Below, piece by piece: positions 8,614 through 17,051 of a DNA stretch of 64,000 bases (position 1 is the first letter of the stretch; every line of letters starts with the position of its first letter). Under the pieces are notes generated by a model. It did not search any database, was not told the origin of the DNA, and saw nothing but the letters and a program-made list of their open reading frames with translations. Source of the stretch: Paenibacillus sp. FSL R10-2782 (GTDB lineage Bacteria > Bacillota > Bacilli > Paenibacillales > Paenibacillaceae); contig NZ_CP151951.1 of the NCBI RefSeq assembly GCF_038592985.1, forward strand, positions 3,835,001 to 3,899,000. Direction: 5' to 3'. A program made the translations under genes and the position numbers.

Positions 8614-10374
8614 CTACCGCCCTCCATATTCATCAGGAATTTCAAAAGCGACCACGGTTCCTTCCTGCGCAGCACTATGTATCAGCACTCCGTCCGTTGG
8701 ATCAGATACACTACCATAATAGAGGGCAAGCCTGCGCTGCACATTAACCAGTCCGATACCTGTCCCCTTGCTCTGGCAGGCGGCCCCCCCTGCCAGCGCT
8801 GCACGCACAGCCGCAAGCTCCTCCGGTGTCATGCCAGGTCCATCATCTATGACCGCGATCTTGGTCCAACCCGGTTTTACTGCAGGAGTGACACGGACTT
8901 CAACACGGCCGTTGCCAATGCGATTTTCGACGCCATGCAAAATGGCGTTCTCCAGAATCGGCTGGATCAGCAGCTTAGGAAGCGGAATTGAGGCCGACTC
9001 AGCAGGCATATGAATTTGCCAGCTCAGACGTTCACCCAGACGCATCTCCATGAGTTCCAGATAACGGCGAACTTGTGCCATTTCTTCCCCGAGTGTCACC
9101 CAAGAGTCATGGTGAGCCGGTTCAATAATATAACGAAACAGCCGTGACATGGACACCATTAGCCCGGCAAGCTCCTCCTCTCCTTTTTCCTGTAGCGACC
9201 AGTTGAAGGCATCCAGCGTATTAAAAAGAAAATGCGGGTTGATCTGTGCCTGCAGCGCTTTAAGCTCGGTTTGGCTTTGCAAAACCTCCTTCTCGCAAAT
9301 GACACGGATCAATTCATTAATGTCAACAATCATCGTGTTGTACTCTACATTCAATTCCCGCAGTTCGACCGCTGATGCCGGTTCTGGATTCAGGGTCAAT
9401 GCCCCTTGCCGTGAACGACGCATCGCCTGAATCAAATGGCCTATCGGTCTGGTAATCAACGTAGACAGCATAAAGGACATGAACAGGAATAACACGGCAC
9501 CAAGGGAGGCGGAGATGATAAGCGTAGTCCGTAAAACTGTAATTCCGTCTGTGACGACGCTAACCGGAATCAGGATTAGCAGCGACCAGCCGGTTCGCTC
9601 GGATTGCTGAATCGCCTTCACATATTCCCGCTCTCCAATATGAACCGTCTGTGTCTTGCTGTGCAATATAGCTGACAAATCCGTCTGGTTCAAGGGTTCA
9701 CCCGACAGCAGCTGGCCCTGACGATCTACAAGCAGCATGGTTTCATCCGCTTCTTCATTGACCGCTGACGCATCATTCAACCTGAAATAACTGCGCTCCA
9801 TGCGGGTAATCAGATATCCTCCACGCGAAAACCAGCGATCCACCAGGCTCACCTGCCGAATCGCCAGCAGCGACCGGGAGTCCTCGGGATCAATGCCGAT
9901 CCAGACTAATCTTCCTTTCATCTGATTCGCTTCCCGGATGTCCGTCTGTCCGATGCGGTCCACCAGACTGCCCTCTCTAATCGGAAACAACATCTTCCCT
10001 TCGGCGGTATACAGCTCCAGCGAGCCGACACTCGGCATATAAGCCTGATAGCTATGCATCATTTGCAGTAGTGATTGACGCTGCCGAAAAGACACCTTCC
10101 CCCCGTTGCGCTCCTCCAGTAAAATATGCTGAACAGACGGATGATTCGCCACCTGCTCCGTCAGGCTGTCCATCTGGCCGATCAATGCATCCAGCCTACC
10201 GCTTGCTTGTACCGCGGTCTGACCAATATGCCGCTCGGCACTGTTTTTCAACAGGTGAGAGACATTGAGGTAAATGAACGCCCCCGCCACACTCATCATA
10301 ATGAGCATTACCAATATAAAGCCGATAAAAATCTGATTACGTAACGTGTTTAAAGGTTGGAACCTTGAACGCAT
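8614..10374 (-). CDS. YesM-type sensor histidine kinase
   Basis: A 586-residue membrane kinase with a helix at ~15-40, a large extracellular sensing region, a second helix at ~280-305, then HAMP, the His_kinase signature INPHFLFNTLDAF with the phospho-acceptor His, and a HATPase domain with DDGPGM and GTGIGL. The start at ATG 10374 follows a GGGGGAGAAGG tract; an upstream GTG/ATG-like start at 10404 lacks a site. It is the first gene of the sugar-transport operon and forms the pair with the AraC-type regulator behind it. A near-perfect cre box lies 40 nt upstream. Confidence 0.9.
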   Translation of the reverse strand: MRSRFQPLNTLRNQIFIGFILVMLIMMSVAGAFIYLNVSHLLKNSAERHIGQTAVQASGRLDALIGQMDSLTEQVANHPSVQHILLEERNGGKVSFRQRQSLLQMMHSYQAYMPSVGSLELYTAEGKMLFPIREGSLVDRIGQTDIREANQMKGRLVWIGIDPEDSRSLLAIRQVSLVDRWFSRGGYLITRMERSYFRLNDASAVNEEADETMLLVDRQGQLLSGEPLNQTDLSAILHSKTQTVHIGEREYVKAIQQSERTGWSLLILIPVSVVTDGITVLRTTLIISASLGAVLFLFMSFMLSTLITRPIGHLIQAMRRSRQGALTLNPEPASAVELRELNVEYNTMIVDINELIRVICEKEVLQSQTELKALQAQINPHFLFNTLDAFNWSLQEKGEEELAGLMVSMSRLFRYIIEPAHHDSWVTLGEEMAQVRRYLELMEMRLGERLSWQIHMPAESASIPLPKLLIQPILENAILHGVENRIGNGRVEVRVTPAVKPGWTKIAVIDDGPGMTPEELAAVRAALAGGAACQSKGTGIGLVNVQRRLALYYGSVSDPTDGVLIHSAAQEGTVVAFEIPDEYGGR

Positions 10375-10413
10375 ATGCCTTCTCCCCCTGGACCATCGCA
10401 GCAAAATGGGTAA

Positions 10414-10427
10414 TGATAACGTTTTCT
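10414..10427 (-). promoter_or_regulatory. cre-like site before YesM-type kinase
   Basis: The minus strand reads AGAAAACGTTATCA; 13 of 14 positions fit the cre consensus (first base A instead of T). It sits 40 nt before the kinase start, so the whole operon may be under catabolite repression. Confidence 0.5.
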
Positions 10428-10676
10428 ATTTCTCTATTCTATCGCATCGCTCCCCTTTGTTGTCGTATTATTAGCAGAGATTAATCAAAATGGACAGGAA
10501 TGAATATGAAATAGAAAGGTTGTAGGGTAATTGAGAAAATGAGGATACTCCCTGGAACCATTACGTTCGATAACACAAGCAATAATATTTTTAGCCGCAG
10601 GCAGTTATACATATTAAGAAATTCCATATTTTTTAGGTTTATTTGCTACACTGTAGTAGCATGAAGTTATAAAATT

Positions 10677-11000
10677 GTGGGAGGTTTATATGCCACGATA
10701 AGACATTCTGAGTGGAGATTGTTTATCGTACTGAAAGATATGGAAGATTCTAAAGCCTATAAAGTCTTCACATTTATTCACCTTCCTCTTTACACAATAA
10801 TACTATCTTTACTTTTCAGCCAATATCAGACAATTATTTTTTGGATCCTAGATTTATTTTTAATCATCCATGCAATCCTGCACCTATTTTTTGAAAAGCA
10901 CCCCCGTAATGGATTTAAGAATACGTTCTCTAGATCAATTATTTATCCAATGGGAATTCTTGCGGTAATTCATTTATTATTACTATTTATGATGGAGTGA
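10677..11000 (+). CDS. DUF6713-like small membrane protein, probably N-terminally truncated
   Basis: A 107-residue frame with two or three hydrophobic segments. IRHSEWRLF, then AYKVFTFIHLPLY and a C-terminal hydrophobic stretch match the DUF6713 pattern as I remember it, in which a first membrane helix ending in an HE-DA motif precedes the EWRLF segment. That first helix is missing here. The only in-frame start is GTG 10677 with no ribosome binding site; the GAGGTTT-to-ATG signal at 10680-10692 leads into another frame that stops after three codons. This suggests 5' damage or a frameshift. Function unknown. Confidence 0.45.
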   Translation: MGGLYATIRHSEWRLFIVLKDMEDSKAYKVFTFIHLPLYTIILSLLFSQYQTIIFWILDLFLIIHAILHLFFEKHPRNGFKNTFSRSIIYPMGILAVIHLLLLFMME

Positions 11001-11138
11001 ATGCGAACACAAAATGTTTGAAGTTATTACTCTAACGGGAAACGTTAAGATTAGTTTAATAATCACGTGACCGCCTATACCTAATGGCGATCATATTTTT
11101 GTTCAAGAATCAACAAAGTACGATAACAAACCCAACAA

Positions 11139-11164
11139 CAAAAAAGAGGGGCTCGCTGCCCCTC
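11139..11164 (-). terminator. Terminator downstream of the VOC-protein gene
   Basis: On the minus strand GAGGGG and CCCCTC form a 6-bp GC stem followed by a run of seven T. It lies about 95 nt beyond the stop of the gene at 11259. Confidence 0.6.
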
Positions 11165-11258
11165 ATTACCAATTCCGCCAATTCATTATACTTCCGCACT
11201 AAATCGACATGTGTTGAGATGACTGGGAGTGCAGGCTAGTAAAGGAATTGTTTTTTTA

Positions 11259-11705
11259 TTATAATCGATCATCAAACATTAATTGTATTTGAATACCGAA
11301 CGGGTCTTCAATAATACCGTATGCTGTACTGAACACATTATTAGATAATGGAACAATAATTTTCACTCGATCATCTGTAATTAAGCTATTATAAAAATGC
11401 TCTATTTCTTCCAAGTCAGCACTTTGAATACATAATGAAGTGTTATTACCAACTGTATATTCTTCACTGCTATTCAGTGTATCTTCTGCTACCATTATTT
11501 TTGTACTTCCGATTAATAAGACAGAGTGAGAAATATAATTCTTATTTTCATCAGTAAGCTGGATGGAGCTGTCACGTTTTGCTAGGTCTTGATAGGTAAC
11601 AAGTAACAATTCCTCTGCGTTAAAATGGTTTTTGTAGAAATGTATAGCTTCTTTTGCCTTTCCGTTCATTGATAAGAAAATAGCTATTTCTAATGTTCTG
11701 CTCAT
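11259..11705 (-). CDS. PhnB-like VOC superfamily protein
   Basis: A 148-residue cytoplasmic protein of the vicinal-oxygen-chelate fold: FLSMNGKAKEAIHFYKNHF at the start, ILIGSTKIMVAEDT in the middle and YGIIEDPFGIQIQL near the end match PhnB-like members related to glyoxalase and bleomycin resistance proteins. AAGGAG lies before ATG 11705. It is divergent from a WYL-domain regulator gene, 122 nt away, which probably controls it. The substrate is unknown. Confidence 0.8.
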   Translation of the reverse strand: MSRTLEIAIFLSMNGKAKEAIHFYKNHFNAEELLLVTYQDLAKRDSSIQLTDENKNYISHSVLLIGSTKIMVAEDTLNSSEEYTVGNNTSLCIQSADLEEIEHFYNSLITDDRVKIIVPLSNNVFSTAYGIIEDPFGIQIQLMFDDRL

Positions 11706-11790
11706 GCTACCAATCTCCTTTTATATCATGATTTTAGGCAAATATCTTATACATTTGATATATTCCCTTAAACTCATTATCATATATAAA

Positions 11791-11809
11791 GGTATCAAAA
11801 TATGACACC
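11791..11809. promoter_or_regulatory. Dyad in the divergent promoter region, candidate operator of the WYL regulator
   Basis: GGTATCA and TGACACC are inverted about a 5-nt spacer with one mismatch. The site lies 19 nt before the regulator start, in the 122-nt region shared with the VOC gene. Confidence 0.35.
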
Positions 11810-11827
11810 TTTATTAGGAGATTTATT

Positions 11828-12766
11828 ATGAAGAAATCAGAAAGATTAAATGACATGATAAGATACTTAAACAGTCGAGAGTTCTTTAATTTACAAGACC
11901 TGATGGATAAATACAATATTTCAAAAAGTACGGCGCTGCGTGATATTAGCTCATTGGAACAGTTAGGTATGCCTATTTTTTCGGAGCATGGCAGACATGG
12001 ACGATATGGTATCTTAAAAAACAGATTGTTATCCCCTATTATTTTTACTATGGATGAAGTGTATGCTCTGTACTTTGCCATGTTGACGCTAGAATCTTAT
12101 CAATCAACGCCATTTCATTTAAGTGTTAATAAACTAAATGAAAAGTTTGAAAACTGTCTTTCTAAACTACAAATCGAGCAGATTCATAAAATGAAAAAAG
12201 TCCTACAATTTGAAATATATCAGCATCATAATAGGAGTCGTTTTTTAGATCAAATTCTAAAAAGCATTCTTAATGAGAGTAACTGCAAGATTCAATATTT
12301 AAAAAATAACCAGAAAAAAAGTTACCATGTTCAATTTTTCAAAATTTCCGCTAAGTTTGGTCAATGGTATGCTACTGGAATAGAGTTAAATACGGATAAA
12401 TATAGAGTTTTCAGATGCGATCGAATAACCTTTATAGAAGAAGAGCAAATCAAATCTCACTTTTCAATAGATGAACTCATTACTCTTTCATTAGAAATGT
12501 ATCAATCTGAGAAGAGTATTGACTTTGAAGTAGAGATTCTAGAGCAAGCAAAGGATATTTTTTATAAAGAACATTATCCTTCTATGAACATAGAACATTG
12601 TCATAAAACAGTCATTAAAGGATTCTATAATCCAGGAGAAGAGGAGTTTATAGCCAACTATTTTATGAGATACGGTAATTCTGTTAGATCAGTGAAGCCT
12701 GAATCATTAAAGCAAGCTATTCAAGATAGAGTAGCGAATCTCTTAAATCACTATCACAAATTATAA
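11828..12766 (+). CDS. YafY-like transcriptional regulator (HTH plus WYL domain)
   Basis: A 312-residue protein. Residues 1-60 form a DeoR-type winged helix (RLNDMIRYLNSREFF, then STALRDISSLEQLG as recognition region); residues ~140-210 correspond to a WYL ligand-sensing domain (QWYATGIELNTDKYRVFRCDRI), and the C-terminus has FYNPGEEEFIANYFMRYG, a typical WCX extension. TAGGAG lies 7-8 nt before ATG 11828. AT-rich codon use resembles the VOC gene and differs from the GC-richer operons around, so both may be a later acquisition. It likely regulates itself and the divergent VOC gene. Confidence 0.85.
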   Translation: MKKSERLNDMIRYLNSREFFNLQDLMDKYNISKSTALRDISSLEQLGMPIFSEHGRHGRYGILKNRLLSPIIFTMDEVYALYFAMLTLESYQSTPFHLSVNKLNEKFENCLSKLQIEQIHKMKKVLQFEIYQHHNRSRFLDQILKSILNESNCKIQYLKNNQKKSYHVQFFKISAKFGQWYATGIELNTDKYRVFRCDRITFIEEEQIKSHFSIDELITLSLEMYQSEKSIDFEVEILEQAKDIFYKEHYPSMNIEHCHKTVIKGFYNPGEEEFIANYFMRYGNSVRSVKPESLKQAIQDRVANLLNHYHKL

Positions 12767-12832
12767 AATACCATCGATACTGATGGACAAATGCCACTGT
12801 AGAAGGTTGAACTAATCGGATGAATTCCTCCT

Positions 12833-13699
12833 CTACCTGAAGTTTTCTGCATATTCATGCAGAAAAGCGTCTAGCTTGCGGGGCTCTCTACCGAGCAAGT
12901 GCTTTACAATGTCCGTTGGTCTTTCCGGAACCACCGTAGACATAGTTTGAATTTCCACAACGTGGTTCGCAAGCCAAGGAGGCATATGCCCGTGCTCGAT
13001 GAGATTGCGGAGTAGTGTTTGGGGCTCCATATTGATATAGCGTATCGGCCGATCAAGCAGGATGGATAGTTTACTCGCGATCTGAGGATAGCTAAAAATA
13101 TCCGAACCGGTAAGCGTATAGATTTGGCCAGATACCTCTCGGTTGGTCAGAACTTCTACGGCAACATCTGCGATATCGCGACAGTCAATGAAGTTGCAGG
13201 GTGAATCGCCCATGCAGCCGAAAAAAGCATTTTGGGTTGTGACCGTTGGTGCAAAACGCAATAAGTTTTGCATGAACGCATAGGGGCGTAACACGGTGTT
13301 GGTGACACCCGATTCGCTAAGGATTTTCTCGATTTCGTAATGCCAGCCCGCCACTGCTACTGGAGAGCTCTTCTCAAAGGCAGGGCTGGATATCTTTACG
13401 ATGTGCTTAATGCCAGCTTTGACGGCAATCTGAATAATCGAAGTTTCTAATTCAATTTGTTGTGGACTATTGGACATTGCAAGAAAGAGCTGGTTAGCTC
13501 CTGCAAAGGCGTGGCGCAACGATTCTGGGTCGGAAGCATCTACCGACGCGACCTCGATCGTCGACCGGCCTTTATCCCCGATCTGAACACGCAACTTATC
13601 AGGCTCTCTGCTCAGCGCCCTGGCGGGCACGCCAAGATCTATCAAACGTTTCAAAAGCGCACTACCTATCGTACCTGTTGCTCCAATAATAACTATCAT
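12833..13699 (-). CDS. NmrA-like NAD(P)-dependent reductase
   Basis: A 288-residue atypical short-chain dehydrogenase. The Rossmann motif GATGTIGSALLKRL is at residues 6-19, followed by ALSREPDK (NADP-type turn), and the middle has VKISSPAFEKSSPVAVAGWHYEIEKIL and VLRPYAFMQNLL, as in NmrA and quinone-oxidoreductase 2 relatives. It overlaps the upstream membrane-protein gene by 4 nt, so the two are co-translated. Together with a MarR regulator upstream it forms a compact unit that may respond to electrophiles or quinones; the substrate is not known. Confidence 0.8.
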   Translation of the reverse strand: MIVIIGATGTIGSALLKRLIDLGVPARALSREPDKLRVQIGDKGRSTIEVASVDASDPESLRHAFAGANQLFLAMSNSPQQIELETSIIQIAVKAGIKHIVKISSPAFEKSSPVAVAGWHYEIEKILSESGVTNTVLRPYAFMQNLLRFAPTVTTQNAFFGCMGDSPCNFIDCRDIADVAVEVLTNREVSGQIYTLTGSDIFSYPQIASKLSILLDRPIRYINMEPQTLLRNLIEHGHMPPWLANHVVEIQTMSTVVPERPTDIVKHLLGREPRKLDAFLHEYAENFR

Positions 13700-14205
13700 C
13701 TTTTATCTTCTCCTTTAAATAAAAAATTTGTTGTAACAGCAAGACGCCACCGCCATATCACGATCGTGCTTGCTATGAGTCCAGATAACGGGAAATCGAT
13801 CCAAACACGATCCACCCAGGTCAAGTAATCTCTCGGAATAATAATTCCCAGTAAATCAGATGTCACCCATGCGGCGAATAGGCCCAACAAAGCTCCCGCC
13901 AACGCAAACATTCCTACCACAACCAAGCGAGGTGCGCTAATGATCCACTGTTTACTGCCTCCTCGGCTACACAGCCACAGGCCAAGAATTAAAGCCACCA
14001 AGGCCGATGTTCCGCCGATTGTGGTCAAGGCCCCTATTTGGAGCCCTTTGTCATTAGAGACCAATCCCCCGATACCTGCCATAATGGCAGGAGCAACATA
14101 GGCCATTACAACTTCACGCCACAGTACAAAAGTCTTTGCTCTAGAACCAGCACCCTTGATGCCGTAAACACCCTCTGTCTGATTCGGATAGTTTATCTTG
14201 TTCAT
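13696..14205 (-). CDS. Four-helix membrane protein, function unknown
   Basis: A 169-residue protein with four hydrophobic segments (approximately 33-50, 60-80, 92-112 and 138-155). The family was not recognised. Its stop overlaps the start of the NmrA-like gene by four bases (ATGA). It is the first gene of the pair, and a 26-bp palindrome that fits a MarR operator lies 54 nt upstream, so both genes are probably repressed by the adjacent MarR protein. Confidence 0.7.
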   Translation of the reverse strand: MNKINYPNQTEGVYGIKGAGSRAKTFVLWREVVMAYVAPAIMAGIGGLVSNDKGLQIGALTTIGGTSALVALILGLWLCSRGGSKQWIISAPRLVVVGMFALAGALLGLFAAWVTSDLLGIIIPRDYLTWVDRVWIDFPLSGLIASTIVIWRWRLAVTTNFLFKGEDKR

Positions 14206-14258
14206 TTAGTTGCATCCATCCTCTTTTCTTTTAAATGGTTCAGCAATGATTTTAGCTC

Positions 14259-14284
14259 TATATAATTAGGGAACTAACTATATA
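14259..14284. promoter_or_regulatory. 26-bp palindrome, candidate MarR operator
   Basis: TATATAATTAG and CTAACTATATA are inverted about GGAA with one mismatch. It lies between the MarR gene and the membrane protein/NmrA pair, where a repressor of the pair would bind. Confidence 0.6.
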
Positions 14285-14317
14285 AGAATGAAAATAGGCT
14301 AGGTTCACTAGCCCGTT

Positions 14318-14881
14318 CTACTCATTACTGATGTGATCCTTTGATCCGCCTGGTTCCTCCGTAAGTGCTGAGATGCCTTGTGTAACTCGGCCGAGCAGCT
14401 CAAGAAATACGCTTCGCTCCTCGATACTGAGTGAACCCACCATGGCTTCCAGCCGCGCAAAATGTTCGTGAGCCATTTCACGGAGCTTCTTCGCTCCTTG
14501 CTCTGTCAATTTAACCGCTTTCTGACGGCCATCAACTGAACTTGATCGACGGGAAACGAAGCCATCTCGCTCAAGAGTATTGATAAGACCAGTCACTGTA
14601 GCACGTGTTACACCTAGATGCTCTGCCAATTGCGAGGGCAACACTTCTCCTTCGTTATCTTCAAGATCAGCTAATAAACGGTACCTCCCTGTAGATAAAC
14701 CAAATCTGGAGAAATGAACCTCCGAAGCATGACCAAGCTTGGCTCCCGCTGACATCAGCCTGGACGCGACAAGCACAGCCTGTGCATCTACGTCTAGATT
14801 ATAACGATCAATCTGACGCTGGGATTGTACAAGCGAGGGAATAGCATTAATGTCTTTTATTACTTTATCATCGTTGTTCAT
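14318..14881 (-). CDS. MarR family transcriptional regulator
   Basis: A 187-residue winged-helix regulator: helices around FSRFGLSTGRYRLLADL, the recognition region PSQLAEHLGVTRATVTGLI and the wing GFVSRRSSSVDGRQKAVKLT are clear. The frame can be extended upstream, but ATG 14881 is the most plausible start, although no ribosome binding site precedes it. A good sigma-A promoter at 14888-14916 places the transcript start at about this ATG, so the mRNA may be leaderless. It lies upstream of the membrane protein and NmrA genes in the same orientation and probably controls them through the palindrome at 14259. Confidence 0.85.
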   Translation of the reverse strand: MNNDDKVIKDINAIPSLVQSQRQIDRYNLDVDAQAVLVASRLMSAGAKLGHASEVHFSRFGLSTGRYRLLADLEDNEGEVLPSQLAEHLGVTRATVTGLINTLERDGFVSRRSSSVDGRQKAVKLTEQGAKKLREMAHEHFARLEAMVGSLSIEERSVFLELLGRVTQGISALTEEPGGSKDHISNE

Positions 14882-14887
14882 GTTTTT

Positions 14888-14916
14888 AGTATGGATCCTA
14901 ATTACTTTTGTGTCAA
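14888..14916 (-). promoter_or_regulatory. Sigma-A promoter of the MarR gene
   Basis: On the minus strand TTGACA (14916-14911) and CATACT (14893-14888) are 17 nt apart. Initiation 7 nt after the -10 box would be at 14881, the A of the predicted ATG. Confidence 0.65.
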
Positions 14917-15040
14917 CACATTTTTTACAGAGTCGTCCACACCCCCAACAAACAAGCCAAGAAACTATTAATAAGAGCATTCCTTATTTATATGAATTTT
15001 ATGAACTTGTTTGAAGGAATATTTGAACATAAAATGGAAT

Positions 15041-15054
15041 TGTAATCGGTTACA
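15041..15054 (+). promoter_or_regulatory. cre box before the GH5 gene
   Basis: TGTAATCGGTTACA fits the cre consensus at every fixed position and lies 31 nt before the start codon, a position suited to blocking transcription. Glucose repression of the endoglucanase is predicted. Confidence 0.75.
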
Positions 15055-15085
15055 AATATACTCAAATAAAGGAGGAAGCAAAAAC

Positions 15086-16279
15086 ATGAAGAAAAAAGGG
15101 ATGAAAAAGACATTTTTCGTCATTGCCTCCCTCGTAATGAGCTTTTCACTATGTGGCTATACTCCCGCTTCGGCAGATGCAGCCAGTGTGAAAGGATATT
15201 ACCACACCGCAGGAAGCAAGATTGTTGACGAATCCGGGAAAGAGGCGGCTTTTAACGGCCTGAACTGGTTCGGTCTGGAAACCTCTAATTACACCTTGCA
15301 TGGACTGTGGAGCCGTTCAATGGGCGACATGCTGGATCAGGTGAAGAAAGAAGGCTACAATCTGATCCGTCTGCCTTACAGTAATCAGTTGTTCGATTCT
15401 GGCTCCCATCCAGACAGTATTGATTATTACAAAAATCCTGACCTGGTAGGATTGACTCCGATTCAAATTATGGACAAGGTGATCGAAAAAGCTGGACAAC
15501 GCGGTATTCAGATTATCCTTGACCGTCACCGTCCAGACTCAGGTGGACAATCCGAGCTGTGGTACACGTCCCAGTACCCTGAGACTCGCTGGATCAGTGA
15601 CTGGAAAATGTTAGCTGAACGTTATAAAAACAATCCTACCGTCATCGGTGCAGATCTGCACAACGAGCCACACGGTCAGGCAAGCTGGGGGACCGGCAAT
15701 ATCTCCACAGACTGGCGTCTGGCGGCACAGCGCGCTGGGAATGCGATTCTGTCCGTGAATCCGAATTGGCTGATTCTCGTCGAAGGTGTGGACCACAATG
15801 TACAAGGCAACAATAGCCAATACTGGTGGGGTGGCAATCTGACAGGTGTAGCCAACTACCCTGTTGTTCTGGATGTACCGAACCGCGTCGTATATTCTCC
15901 GCATGATTACGGCCCCGGTGTGTCTTCGCAGCCATGGTTCAACGACCCGAACTTCCCGTCCAACCTGCCAGCCATCTGGGATCAAACCTGGGGCTACATC
16001 AGCAAGCAAAACATAGCTCCGGTGCTGGTCGGTGAATTTGGCGGTCGTAATGTCGATATGTCCTCAACTGAAGGTAAATGGCAAAATGCACTCGTAGACT
16101 ATATTCGTGCCAACAACCTGTACTTTACTTACTGGTCCCTGAATCCGAATAGCGGCGACACAGGCGGGCTGCTGCTGGACGACTGGGTTACCTGGAATCG
16201 TCCAAAACAGGATATGCTGAGCCGGATTATGAAGCCTGTCATCTTCGCAGCGGAGCAAGCGACAGCAACCGCCGAATAA
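15086..16279 (+). CDS. Secreted GH5 endoglucanase
   Basis: A 397-residue secreted glycoside hydrolase family 5 enzyme that cuts beta-1,4-glucan chains. The signal peptide covers about residues 1-33 (KKKGMKK, hydrophobic core, ASADA). The catalytic domain shows LNWFGLE, DRHRPDSGGQSELWY, the acid/base glutamate in DLHNEPHG (~194) and the nucleophile in VLVGEFGG (~317). There is no carbohydrate-binding module. The start at ATG 15086 is fixed by AAAGGAGGA upstream; an in-frame extension back to 15011 is not needed. It is monocistronic, with a cre box in front and a strong terminator behind. Confidence 0.92.
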   Translation: MKKKGMKKTFFVIASLVMSFSLCGYTPASADAASVKGYYHTAGSKIVDESGKEAAFNGLNWFGLETSNYTLHGLWSRSMGDMLDQVKKEGYNLIRLPYSNQLFDSGSHPDSIDYYKNPDLVGLTPIQIMDKVIEKAGQRGIQIILDRHRPDSGGQSELWYTSQYPETRWISDWKMLAERYKNNPTVIGADLHNEPHGQASWGTGNISTDWRLAAQRAGNAILSVNPNWLILVEGVDHNVQGNNSQYWWGGNLTGVANYPVVLDVPNRVVYSPHDYGPGVSSQPWFNDPNFPSNLPAIWDQTWGYISKQNIAPVLVGEFGGRNVDMSSTEGKWQNALVDYIRANNLYFTYWSLNPNSGDTGGLLLDDWVTWNRPKQDMLSRIMKPVIFAAEQATATAE

Positions 16280-16325
16280 GCCTGTCATCCATGCATCGCA
16301 GGTGTATGATAGCAGCCCATCTTTC

Positions 16326-16373
16326 AAAAGCTTATTCCCACTCAAGAGATGAGTCAGGAATAAGCTTTTTTTT
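16326..16373 (+). terminator. Terminator of the GH5 gene
   Basis: AAAAGCTTATTCC pairs with GGAATAAGCTTTT around an inner CTC/GAG stem and ends in eight T. Same stem type as at 1054 and 2552. Confidence 0.85.
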
Positions 16374-16481
16374 ACATAGAATCTGATTTTTTATTATTAA
16401 ACATATTATTCTATTGTTTATAATGTTTAGGTATGAATTTACAGTATTCAAATACATTTTCATTGTTATAAATCTCAAAAA

Positions 16482-16960
16482 CTAATTCTTTTGCTTGTTA
16501 TTCAATTCATATAAAGCTCTATTATCAAGTTGATCAGCTTGGCGAGTTGTTTCAGGTAAACGGTATCGAGGAGAAATCTTTAATATCCATTCACAGGCTG
16601 TAGCTAGTGATATTCGATGACCAATAGAAACAAAGATCGGTTTGATATGATTCTGTGTTCTAAGAACACTCCCAATTTCCTCATCACTATCGACAAGAGG
16701 AGAACGCTCTCCCCTCATTTTTCAGCCCCAACAACAAGATCGTACAACACAGCCAAACAAAAACAACTTGCCATCCCAATCGTTCGTACAACAAAAAACC
16801 GTTGCCCGGTTGATGATGCAGAGCGTGCAATCCTGCACACTTACCATTCAACTGGAGACGGTTATTTGTCGGTACTCTAACTTTGCAGATAATTCCTCAT
16901 ATGGGCGACCGCTATTTCAGCCATTTCCGACCCTTTTATCGACTATCACAAAGACGTTGA
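16482..16960 (-). pseudogene. Decayed endonuclease V gene
   Basis: The frame ending at 16482 reads RGERSPLVDSDEEIGSVLRT, then IKPIFVSIGHRISL and YRLPETTRQADQ, which is the C-terminal third of endonuclease V (cleaves DNA at deaminated bases such as inosine). Further up the minus strand the rest is broken: pieces such as RTIGMAS (from the conserved PTIGVAK) occur in other frames with stops between. No start or ribosome binding site is visible. It is read as a pseudogene with several frameshifts; its 5' limit is approximate. Confidence 0.6.
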
Positions 16961-17051
16961 AGTGACTTTGAAGCAGACTGACTATCAGGTTGGCCCGAAT
17001 TTGTACAAAATAGGCCTCCCCATAAATAACGGGGTACGTATTGCAGGATAC

